NCBI GenBank assembly: GCA_947462335.1
Contig: OX381705.1
Location: forward strand, 37,843,570 to 37,907,569
From: Harmothoe impar
Taxonomy: Eukaryota; Annelida; Polychaeta; Phyllodocida; Polynoidae
Direction: 5' to 3'
DNA: 64,000 nt
Made by a program: the position numbers and the translations under genes. A model generated the notes under the pieces. It was not told the origin of the DNA and did no database searches. It worked only from the letters and a program-made list of their open reading frames with translations. This document shows positions 27,101 through 39,600 of this stretch, one piece after another. Position 1 is the first letter of the stretch. Each line of letters starts with the position of its first letter.

Positions 27101-30100
27101 ACAAGTATTACCCTCAGGGGTAGTTTTAAACCCACTGATTATATCTATTGCGACTCGCGCAAATCTTACTCCAAACAACTCCTGGGACAAAGGCATTTTA
27201 CCCATCCCAGGCCCAGGTTTGTTTTTACAACAATCCGGGCAAGTAGCAATCCATCTTAATAGATCACTACTCATCCCTGGCCAGTAACATCTCCTTTTCA
27301 GACGTTCCAGGGAACGCTTTTTCCCGAAATGTCCACTGGTCAGGTGTCCATGGCAATAATACATAACATCCCTCCTCATGCCGGAAGGTATTACCACTTG
27401 CCGGACTCTCCTACCGGATGGATTAATCTTCCACCGGTAGACGATTCCGCTCTGGACCTCTAACTCTGCCCATTGAGCTATTAGCCTTCTCATTTCCCGG
27501 TTCTCCAGGGAAATCTCAGGCCGCGGGGGCCGTATCTTCCTAGGTAACAATACCAACAACCGGCTAAGGTTAGGATCCTTTTCCTGGAACTTCCGGATGG
27601 TTCCCATGGACCACTCCAGAACCCCAGTTCCCTTGATCTCAAAGGGAATCCTTGCTCCGGCTATGACAGCCTCATGCTGACCACAGTCATCACAGTTGGT
27701 GTTTTCGCACTTCCTGATAGGACGTCGGGAAAGTGCATCAGCATTTACATGCTTTACCCCAGCTCTATGCTGGATCTGACTTTGCTCCAAACCGAACTCG
27801 GAAAGGTGTGCTAGCCAACGTCCAATCATTCCTTCCGCATCTTTGAAATTCAATAACCATCTCAAAGAGGAATGATCTGTTCTTAGCGTAAAATCTGACC
27901 CCCAAAGGAAATGTTTGAACTTTTTAGTATAAACTATCAAAGCCAACAATTCCCTTTTAGTGGTACAATAATTTCGCTGAGTCTTACTCATAGTATTACT
28001 AGCAAAGGCAATGGGAACCTCCACTCCGCCTTGGACTTGACTGAGGGCGGCCCCAATACTCTCATTGCTAGCATCTGTATCCAATACAAAATGACCATCC
28101 GGGGTGGGATACTTTAACACCGGGGTCTCCACAAACAACTTTTTTATTGCTAAGAAAGCTGTGTCCTGTTCCTTCCCCCATGGGAACTCTTCCTTCCTAT
28201 TTCCGGGAGTCCAGTGTGACAAACACTGGATCGGATAGGCTACCCGGGAATACCCCGGCAGGAAATCCCTATAATATGAGCAGAATCCTAGGAAGGATCG
28301 CACATCTTTAGGACCCCTGGGGACTTCCCATTCAGTCACACTCCTGATCTTTTCCGGATCCGCCTTAACCCCCTCGGTGGAAATAATCCGCCCTAGGTAG
28401 TTAATATCCTTCTTAAACAGATTGCATTTCTTTGGTTTCAATTTGAGACCGTTAGACATGATTCGGTTTAAGACTTCCTCTAAATTACTTAAACAGTCCG
28501 CAAAGGTCTTTCCAAACACAATTACGTCATCTAAGTAAACTAGACATTTCCGCCATAATAAATCACTTAACAGTGTCTCCATCATGGCTTCAAAGGTGGC
28601 CGGCGCATTACATAACCCGAATGGCATCACCTTATATTCAAACAACCCGATATGGCTGGAAAACGCGGTTTTCTCCATATCCTCAGGCTTCATGCCTACT
28701 TGCCAATACCCGGACTGTAAATCCAGGGTACAGAACCATTCATTCCCTCCAAGGGAATCAATCGTCTCATCTATCCTAGGAAGAGGATAGGAGTTCTTTT
28801 TAGTCAACCCATTCAGTTTCCGGTAATCAATACAGAACCGTATACTACCATCCTTCTTGGTTACCATACACACAGGGGAGGACCAAGGACTCATGCTGGG
28901 AACAATAACATTATCCTCCAGCATTTTCGCTATCTCTTCCTCAGCTACAAGCTTCTTCTTGAGGGGTAGCCTCCTATAAGGAATCTTAAAAGCGGGGTTA
29001 TCCCCGGTTTTAATTTCATGCAATACCTTATTGGTTCTCCCCAGGGGTTCCCCTGGGGCCGCAAAAGCTTGCCTGCATCTCTTCAGCATAGCCTTTAGGG
29101 CTTCCTGATCATTCTCATCCGTTATGGATGATCCTGTTAACAACTTAGTTAACTCCTCATGCAATTCTTCTTCCCCTCCTTCTTCTAACCTCAGGTCTTA
29201 GTGGCTACCGGTGACTGCCTCCGCAAGTATCACTTTCCCAACTTCAGTGCCTTTTTCAAGATATACTGTGGAGTTTCCGGGGTTGGAAATGGGTGTCACT
29301 GTCCATCTGGAATTCCCTACTAGGGTATCCGCAGATTCCAATCCCTTCCGGGATAATACAGCCATATCCGGCTCGATTACCGCTAATCCCTTCTGGATTA
29401 GCCTCCCTGAACTGACTAACACGTCACAGGTCATTCCCGGGGGAATCTTCACAGTCTGTGCCACACTAGCGACACTACTGATCACTCTCAACTTACAGAG
29501 TACGGTCATATCATACGGGTATTCAATCCTCAATTTCCCACTTTTCGGATTCAAAGTCGCACCGAAAAGCGCCGCAAAATCTAAACCAAGAATACCATCA
29601 TCTTCAATCTCAGCTATGGTCGGGGCCCAAACAAATTCTTTCCCGGCCACAGTGATTATCAGAAAAGTCCGTCCAAATGTCCTCATTCTGGTACCATCGG
29701 CCGTACATGCGTTTACCCTCATTGTGAGGTTCTCACACATATTCGGCAATAAGCTGATGAATCTCCTAGAGATCATGGAGTGGCTAGCTCCAGTATCCAT
29801 AAGAAACTCACCAGTCTTTCCTTGTACAGAACAGGAAACATACCACCTCTTCCCATCAGTTACTGAGGGATTCCTAGTAAACCGGTGAAGGTCACTATCA
29901 GTGCCCAGGTCGAATCCACATCCTTTCAGGTGTTCCAGACAAGGATGACCCGGGGGAAGCCTGGTTCCTCCAACCTTAACCAACTCTTTGGTTATTGACT
30001 CCTCTAAACTGGCACTAGGTTTCCCATACGCGCACCCCTGGGCGCCTGTTGTACCAGTCTCCCCAGCCTCATGGTTTCCGGGATGTACGGTCCCATCTCC

Positions 30101-33100
30101 CTTCTTGCTGGACGCATTCACTGCTAATGAATCTTCACCGCCAATGTCGGTGATAATCTGACATATTTCCTCAGGGGTTACCGTCCTGCCATCCTCGGTA
30201 ACCCCCTCTAATTTCCCGAAACCTCACTTCTTAAAACAGGTTTCTCTGCTTTGCATTCAGATGCAAAGTGCCCTTTGACTTGACACCTGTAACACTGGAC
30301 AGTGTTACGATCGACCCTAGAGCGGCACCTGGTTTGATTATCAAACACCTCGTTCATGCGTTTAATCATGGACTCCATTAAGGTATTTAATGAGTTTCCT
30401 GACGCATTTGTTTTATCCGGAGTGGTCGTCTCCGGGGTCTGGGTTTTCTGACTGGAATCAGTCTGAGGTTCCCGATTGTCGGGTTTCCGGGGGGTTTCCG
30501 AATAACCTTTGTTACAAGGAAGCTTCCCGAAAGCTGGGGTAGAGCTAGATTTCTGTCGACCCTTGAATTTCAGGGCGTCTACTCTCTCCTCCCCTTCAGA
30601 TTCTTCCGCGGAAGAATCGTCACCATCTAAGGAATGTTCAATTCCAGAGACGCGCTGTCCCCTATTAGCGGGTATCATACCAGCCAATAGTATTTTCTTC
30701 TTGTCATGTTGATCAATCGCCATGAACAAATCCGCTAGGGAAGACCCAGCTTCCCAAGCTCTACCACAAACTTTAGCATGTTCAGGATCACTCAATCCAC
30801 TAATAAATCTTACAAATAGGGATTCTATGTAATATTCAGCATCCCTACTCCATTCTGGCCTAGCCTGCCGCAATAATCGCTGCAATTCTAGCCCAAAAAT
30901 TTTAGCAGATTCCTTTGGTTTCTGCGTTCTTCTCTGAAACAGAGTCCAGTGATCTACTGTCACCATTTTCCCAAAGGTATAACAAGCTAATACTTCCAGC
31001 TGGTCGTATGTAGCCTCCGGCCCGTAAGTGTCCCTCCATTCTTCAACCACTATCTTACCCGGGCCGTCACTCAACCATATCACAAAAGCTCCCAAGGATT
31101 CCTCCTTGTTCCAGCAATTGTACTTACAATCATCTAAAAGTGATTGATATTCCTCCTTCCAGGGTCGTAAACCCCTGTAAGGCTTAGTCACGCGTGCAGT
31201 TCTCTTAGCGGCATAATTAGAATGCACTAATTGACCCGACATGCGTCTACTCCAAGCCAGTAAGTCTGTACCGTCTTGACCTCGGCTGGAGCAATCTAGT
31301 CCCAAATTACCTATGGCGGGGTCTCGATTATGTAATCGGTGCTCCGCCGGGGTCATTGTGACCCGCCGGTTCAAAGGAACCTTTCTCTTGGGTATATCGT
31401 CAGAAGACTTATCTGATTCCGATTCTGTACCCTCATCAAAGCGTGGGCCTTGATAGCCGGACAATCCCTCAGTGTTTTTATGCACCGGGTTTGACCCTTT
31501 GTTCCATGCTGGGACCCCTTATTCAAACTATCCCTCGGCCTATTCTCAGGGTCTTTATTGACTCCCGAGTGTGTTTCAGTGGCCGGAGGTGGATATGAAT
31601 AAGTTGCATCTGGGCAATACCTATAATTACCTTTGCTGTCATAACCTCCCGGGTTCCCATATAGAGCCGGGTCATCTCCCGAAAAGGGGTTTAATGAGCC
31701 ATAACTATGGTTCACCATTTCATCTCGAAATTTATTTTTATAATGTCGAGACACTTCCTCCTCTGGAGACATTTCCCTGTTAACCTGACCAATACTGGCA
31801 TGATTAACTGGTTCCCGTTCAAGAGAGCGCCCGGTGACATTCACTCTCCTTGAATCCTTCCCTCTGTTTTTATACACAGAGTCTTCCACATTCCTCAATC
31901 CATTATCATTAATAAATGGATCAAATTGAGGTAATGCATCCACCTTACTAGCAGTAAGAGTGCTGTCCAGAACAGTTTCCGGCCCGTTAGCTGGAACTTG
32001 TTCCTCCCACTGCTGTTCCACTGCCTTCGACAATTCACCCCGCAGGAGAGTTTTCCTGGCTTCCAGGGAACAGACAGCTTCCACCTCAGCTTTCCGTTTC
32101 ATTTCTAACTCTTCCGTTTCCTCCAGGATTTGCATCCTGGTAGATTCGTTATCCTTGACCAACTGGTCTCTGCCCTTCTCGAGCTCCTCTGTCCCCTTCT
32201 TCAGGACATACCATTCTCTAGAGTATTGTTTCAACTCCCTCTCATACTTCTCCTTAAGAGATTCGGAGTGTTCATTCTCCTTCCGGTTCTCAGCAATCTT
32301 TGCTTGAATCTTTTGAAATTCATGCGATTCCTGAGCAACCTTCTTTTTCATATACCGGTTGTCTTCTATCAACCGTTCCCTCTCTTCTATCAGAGTCCCC
32401 TTTACTTTCTGATTCTCAGAGAGGATCTCATCCCTTTCCTTTACCAGGGATGTCAATTCCTCAGTCAATGCAGCATATTGGTCTTCCATTGACTGCTTGT
32501 CCAATCGGACATTCTCCCAGTAGAGGTCATCCTCTTCCCGAGCCAAACGCTCATCATATTCCCTCTGGAATCTCTCATCCCCTACATAGGGTTCTACCCA
32601 GGAAAGATCTTGCACTTTCCTCTTCTTCTGTTCTGGCTTCAAGCCTTCCACAGGGTCCATCCCTGCCACCTCCAGGCGAGTTGATTCCAACTCCCCTTCA
32701 CTCAGCTCTGGGCCAGAGCCGCCCAGGCTACCACCGGTAGCCATTGTCTGTCCACTAAAGGACTGTCTGTCCACTAAAGGACTTCCTGTTCAGTATAACC
32801 CAAACATATTCCCGAACAATTACCTTGTTCTGCTACCTTTGCTGCTACTGGTCACGGCACCAGTGTGGTGGTTCGTAGTTAACTCTAGGTTAAAGAACAA
32901 CGATCACGGCAGTTTCCAGGTGCGAGAATATATCTGTCTTTATTCACAAGAATAACAACTCCCGTTCCTTTACTAGGGAACGATCAGTGTAGAATCAATA
33001 CACACAGGTAAATCAGGTTTCTCTATAAATAGAGGAAACGGTCAGTATACACTCTTAGCATACAACTCTGTCCGCACGGTTGGACATGTGAAGTCTCTCG

Positions 33101-33342
33101 TCAGTCGGGCCTGCACTGACTGCCCTCCAGGTAAACACACGGGTCTTATATAACACTGGCTCTTAGATCACGTGGCCAGGTGGGTGGGTCGGCCGCCCAC
33201 CTGAGAGCGGCACACGGTTACCTGAAGAGGACCTGCGCCCTCTCCCGGGAACTGTGTGCACTAGCTCCAGGTGGAGAAGCCGAGTAAACAGACGTTACCC
33301 GGAAATACCGTGTATGAGATTAATATGTAATATCATGCCCCT

Positions 33343-33426
<84 letters not shown>

Positions 33427-33429
33427 TAT

Positions 33430-33494
<65 letters not shown>

Positions 33495-33550
33495 GCTTCA
33501 TTGTACTTAACATGAAAATGATAAACATATATAATTTATATATATATTTA

Positions 33551-33615
<65 letters not shown>

Positions 33616-36600
33616 TATGAGAAATTCAGAGAAAATTTTTAATGTTTTCGGAGGCAATAATAGGAAAATATATTTTCAGACAAAAGCAACATTATGTAAA
33701 ATTCGATGGAGAATGTCTAGTAGATGCTTCTGTCAGTCTGTAGATGCTTCTGTCAGTCTGTAGATAAACCTTTTCTTGTGTGTTCCGATAGGACAATCAT
33801 TCCCAATCTGCTGAAGATGACAGAGCCTCGTCGACCACTCAAACCAGTACGCAAAGAGCGGAAGAAGATGACGGCTCAGAATCTCAAACAGGAGAATGTT
33901 TGCCTCCTCATCAACGTTGTGCGCGCCTTTGATATACCAGTCCGCCAAGAGGCCCTGCAAAGGTAAGCGTTGCTCTCCCTATCAGCTCATTCTCATGGCA
34001 GGTTATTACCTGCAGCGTTTAAGGCATCACATTGTGTAAATGCTATTATGATGTTCAAATACAAACGGTACATATATAAATGTTGGTCACTTCTAATTTT
34101 GCCAAACTTTAACAATGAAGTAATTCTTTTGGAAAAATATGCTGTAGCGACAAAACATGGCCTCAAAGTACCGCGCCTTTCCTTTTTGTGTGACAGTAAG
34201 CCAAGGCCGACTGACACACAAGGTGGCGGCACTATGGGACAGGACACGCTAAACAGGAGCTGGAAACAGGGCACCATCAAAAACATTGCTGGCGAGGTAA
34301 GAATCCCTTTTATATACTGCTCATACCTGTGCACATTTTCGGTTATAACACCAACACAACGTTTGACTTTGGTCACATCTATTATTAACAAGGGCCCCAG
34401 GCCGAAGTCTTTGGCGCCAGCCTGCGAGAGGTCCTTCTGCATGGCGATCTTTTTCATTTTAGCCCTTGGTTTTGCATCTCTCTTTCAGTGAAAAGTCCAT
34501 AAAAAAGGTTCTTTTCTGTAGAGAGATGTAGTTGAGGGTTGTACTCATGTGCATCAACCATTAATTTGGTGAAAGCACTAGGTTTTCTAGTCTAAAAATG
34601 AGATTTAAGACTCTTGTGTATAACATAGCAATGGAGAATTATGAGAATGAAAATGCTGATTTAATCATATATCCTGCTGTATGATTTTCATTGAAACAAG
34701 CTAAAACCTTTAGTCTGTATACATGAAATACAATATAAAAAAATGAAGACACTTTACCCTCTAGTATGAAAGCAAAACGAGAAAGAAAAATTGAACCCAT
34801 ACTTGTATTTAGCATGCGCCATGTTGGATCAAATTTGATTGGCTGGAAGTCAAATTTGATTGGCTTGAAATTCCGTCATACGTAATATGTAAGTTCTCGT
34901 ATTATCGCCCATCGGCGATCCTCTGCCAACGAATCCACACTCACTGCACTCAGTAGGGCCCACAGCCCCAGTGACAGCACAGCAGCAGTTTAATGTGTAT
35001 TGCAGGCATATTTGCCTGACACAGAAAATGATCATGCCCTTTCATATTGAAATGTGGCATCAGGCTGCTATATATAGTTTCTAGACAGTTCAAACTACAG
35101 TGCACGTAATTTCCATGAGTTGGTTGATACCTTTACGGCCAGTAAAAGGGCTCACCTGTTCTTACATTTTAATGTCAGAGTTATTAGATTGAATCTCAAC
35201 AGGAGATGTTGATGGTTTGTTATAGACTCTGGTGCGGCCTTTCATCGAGGTGATGTTCCAGCGTGAGACAAAGATTACAACCACGGCTGAGGGTCCAAAC
35301 CCCAGCTGGAATGAAGAAATCCAGATACCCTTCAGGTAAATAAGGCAAAACACAGAACGCTTTGAAGATGTTGAAATAATGAGGTTTCGTTTGATATCAA
35401 AGAAAAATATTTCAAGATACATGCATCTGTGCTTATCGGAAAAAGCCTTTCACTATCATGTATCTCCCCATGTCAGGCATTTCATTGGGACCTATTTCAT
35501 CTTTATTTGATACATTGTTCTGGGATAAAAGTTTTAAAGTTTTTTATGTCGCTAAGGCATGTACTTAACTGTGGAGGACCTTCTTTCAGGGGTCTCAATT
35601 CGAGCATTTCAAGGTGTTTTTTTTAGATTGGTCATTTTCATCACCTTTAATTGATACATTGATGCGCTATTTAGTATAAATTTTCAGCCACCGGAGCTAC
35701 CTTGTTTGTGCTGGTAACAATGCCCTGACCAACTGCCGTTGATTGTGTCTCTTGGCAACCATCCAAAAACAACACACACAAATTCAAAATTGATCAAAAA
35801 CATTTTCATTAAATGAACTGCCAGAAGTGCATTTACCGGCCCAGGGCGAACTCCCCATGAGGGGTTTCTCCATGTAAAAAGTCTTATCTAATTGTGTGAA
35901 TTATAATTTTATGTGCAAATGTAATCTGTTGTCTTATCTAGGGCAAACTTAAAGTGAGTCATCGACTTTTGGAGCCTTTTGTATAATTGTCGTCTAAATA
36001 TACATAGGTCCCTCACAGTAGGAGCGTTTTCCTTTTCACTGTTACCAAGTTGAAGATGCTGTTTATGCTGTTTACAGTTAAATATAAATGACCTGAAAAG
36101 GTCCTAGGGCACACCTGAGTCAAAATCAAACCCACAATCAATATAACCTTGACAAAGGCCTGAAAGGGCCGAGACATGTCGGTTCAATATTTGGTTGATA
36201 TCTTATTTTAATACTAAGTAGTTTACTTTCTTTTCAAGATGTAAATTCTAGACATGTAAATATGCTCTTAAACATTAGATCGGGAGAACATGGTAAAAAA
36301 TGTATGAACTTAAAAAAAAAAGAAGCTATTGTTATTGAATGTAGCGTGTTATCTGTGCAGGGCCCCTAACGACGACTACAGCACGACCAGTCTCCAGTCC
36401 ATCAAAGACATCCTCTACATCAATCTGTTTGACGAACACGTCACAGACGTGCTGCAGGTAAGGACAGCAACAGTCTATGTGTCCTATTGGTGGTGGTCGC
36501 TGTTGTTAAAACATGAGCACTCCTTTAGCTCTGATTTTGAGCCCAAGCACCCCTATTCCAACTATTTTCCTATGTGAGAGAGGTATTATCTAAGATTTGG

Positions 36601-39600
36601 GAATCTTGTGTTATTGGCTTTGGGACCTTGTCCCCAAAGCCATTGACACCACACACAGAGAGTTGGAAAAAGTAGCAAGAAAAGACTAGCATAGGTCCCC
36701 TTGTTCATTGTTAAATTAAGCCCTAGCTGGCCCTTAAACATTGCCTAGGACTGGTATCCCTATGTGTCCTTGCAGGTGTGTGCAAGACTAATTTAACCTA
36801 GATCTGGTTTTCAGTTACTGCATGTAGTACCAGTGTACCTTGTGGTAAGGCCTAGACATCTTGTGAACAGCCATATTTTGAGTTCTCTAATGTGGCTGTC
36901 AATGGCAAGGATAGGTACCAGCCTAATAACTATTGACTCCTATGTCAAGCCAAGCTGTCAATGTCAATGCCAATTCCCATACTATGCACATACAGGACCT
37001 GTACTAGAAGTTGAGTGGTCCAGGGTGGCTCTTGAAATCGCTCAAGCCCGCCCAAAGACAAACTGTGAAGTCCAACATGATTACCCCTCCCCACCCCACA
37101 CACACATGCAAGAAACCACATGCAACAACCCTAAAATAATGTTGCCAACACAAGTCCTCCTTATGCCCCCTCCTTCTCCTCCCTGTGCCCCCTCCTCCTC
37201 CTCCCTGTGCCCTCTCCTCCTCCTGCTCCCTCTGCCCTCTCCTCCCTCTGCCCTCTCCTCCTTCCTCTGCCCTCTCCTACTACCCCATCTTTCCCCTCCT
37301 CCCCCCTCTACCCCATTTTCCTCCTTCCTGTTACCTACTCCCCCTCTGCCCCCTGCTCCTCCCTCTGCCCTCCCTTCTCCCTCTGCCCCCTCCTCCTCCC
37401 TCTGCCCTCCCTTCTCCCTCTGCCCCCTCCTCCTCCCTCTGCCCTCCCTTCTCCCTCTGCCCCCTCCTCCTCCCTCTGCCCCTCCCTCTGGCTGCCAAGA
37501 TGGCTGTCGAAAACTCAAGATTGTCTGATTTCCTTGTGTGATAAATGGATAATAGGGTTTACTAGGATGTAGAATCCATTTTCAGGCTTAGATTTTCAGT
37601 CCGGGAAATTTCCAAGATGGCTGCCAAGATGGCCACCAAAAACTCAAAATTGTCTGATTTCCTTGTGTGATACATGGATAGTAGGGTTTTCTGGGATGCA
37701 GAATCCATTTTCATGCTCAGATTTTCAATCCGGGAAATTTCCAAGATGGCTGCCAAGATGGCCACCAAAAACTCAAAATTGTCTGATTTCCTTGTTTGAT
37801 ACATGGATAGTAGGGTTTTCTGGGATGCAGAATCCATTTTCATGCTCAGATTTTCAATCCGGGAAATTTCCAAGATGGTTGCCAAGATGGCCGCCAAAAA
37901 CTCAAGATTGTCTGATTTCCTTGTGTGATACATGGATAATAGGGTTTTCTAGGATGTAGAATCCATTTTTAGGCTTAGATTTTCAATCCGGGAAATTTCC
38001 AAGATGGCTGCCAAGATGGCCTCCAAAAACTATACCAGCAGCAGTAAAACCAATAAAAATCAAAAAGATTTAGCTAAGTGCATGTAAGTTAACTGACCAT
38101 GCAGTATTGCTGCAAACCATCACATATGAATTGCATTAGAACCCTAGACACACCAAAAAGCATAAATCTATGCTCCTTCGTTTTCTCACCTGTAGTTCAT
38201 AACAATCCTATAAAAACCCAAAGCCACTACGGCTTTGCCGTAAAATCCTTGAATTTGTCCCCTTGTTTTAAAATAGGGTCTTGGCCAGAAATAAGGGGGG
38301 GGGGTGGGGCTTTTATCCTTCGCCACAGAACAAAATTCCATGACAGTTGCTTCCCAGTGCTCCACTGTCGCGGTAGTAGGATCCTTGGTCGGTTCTATGA
38401 GTATGATAATCACAATAAAAGCTGTATGGCATATCAGTCAGATAGTTAAGATGCACCAATTAGAGAGAGCGGCTGAGAAGAGAAACAGATAACTGAAGAC
38501 AACACCCTAGGAATATATACATAGTTTTCAGACCAATACCGTAATGTCTCACATATATAAGCCGAACCCTCGTATTAGCCGCGCCCCTTACTTTGACAAA
38601 TTCTACAAGCCGCCCAGGCAGTCTGAAAATTACTAATTTAGTTTTGTATCATACTTATAAAAACCCTTGGACGCGTATGTTTGGTACCAATTTAAAGCTT
38701 GTTTTGATTCTCGTAGAAGCCGCAGCTTATATGCGAGAATTGATGGGTAGCCATTATTGAACCAGGGCACAGTAGTGCCAGGTTCTTTAGAGACAGGTAT
38801 TTTTGCACTTTTTGTCAAAAAAGTGTCTTGCATTCTCTCCCTTTTTTTCCTGTCTAACATTGAGAAATAAAATATTTAAATGCTGGCACAAACAGGTTTT
38901 GATCAATGCCAATCTATGCCATCAAAGATTGAAACCCAAAAAAGCAATATTTCTACATAAAATTGATATTGAAAAAGGGTCACTAAAATAGCACAAAACC
39001 AACTTTTTCAGGTCAATGCTAAAGGGTGGGGTTTCACGTAAAGCACAGACCTTCGTGAAGTGTCCCTTTACACAGAATCCTCTTTGTTCTTATATAAAAA
39101 CAGGATGAGACGCTTTTTGAGACGCTCTGAGGCCTCTACCTTCGGTAACCTTCATGAAAATGGGTTTTTTTTTGTGCTTTTTTTTAATTTTAATTTTTTT
39201 AATTTTTTTTAATTTTTAAAAAATTATCTTTTCTTTTTTTTAATTTAAAAAAAATAATTATTATTTAGATAAAGCATGTGACCTATCAAAGTGAGTGAGC
39301 GTTTCCTGGAGATTATGATTCTGCTATCAGAAATGAGAAATAATGTATTGTACTAAAATTAGGTACCTGATCATTGGGAATCGGCACTGCGTGTGTATGT
39401 TTGTAAGCACTCAATCTCAGTGATTCAACATCAAAACTCACACATATTACACTCACACATATTACACTCGCACATATTACACTTACACATATTACACTCA
39501 CACATATTACACTCACACATATTACACTCACACATATTACACTCACACATCGGGGGGGGGGACTTCGGCTTACCCTGAGTCATCTGTGAGGCGACTCACA

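Larger units (their letters stand above)
20349..33345 (-). mobile_element. Ty3/gypsy LTR retrotransposon, 12,997 bp, nearly intact
   Basis: A complete LTR element lies antisense inside the CC2D2A intron between exons 22 and 23. Its two 482-bp LTRs (20349-20830, 32864-33345) begin TGTGGTGG and end CCCCTACA and look identical by eye. A TGG-starting primer-binding site (32862-32850) and a purine tract (20831-20841) sit at the expected internal borders. Transcription runs right to left: coiled-coil Gag part, capsid and zinc knuckle, protease, RT-RNase H-integrase, integrase tail, then an extra large ORF in the place usually held by env. Domain order (RT before integrase) is Ty3/gypsy. Two frame changes and two in-frame stops divide gag-pol. 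Target duplication cannot be read because both flanks are AT repeat. Confidence 0.95.

Noticed and set aside
33254..33763. Long Tyr-Ile repeat open frames on both strands
   Set aside because: They are read through the AT dinucleotide array, which has no stop in those frames.
37081..37959. Pro/Ser-rich and 43-residue periodic frames
   Set aside because: The first follow the C/T minisatellite, the second the 129-bp repeat (a multiple of three); both strands are open, with no start context or splice support.
39437..39549. CRISPR-like array
   Set aside because: The units are directly adjacent without spacers, and the DNA is clearly animal; it is a minisatellite.
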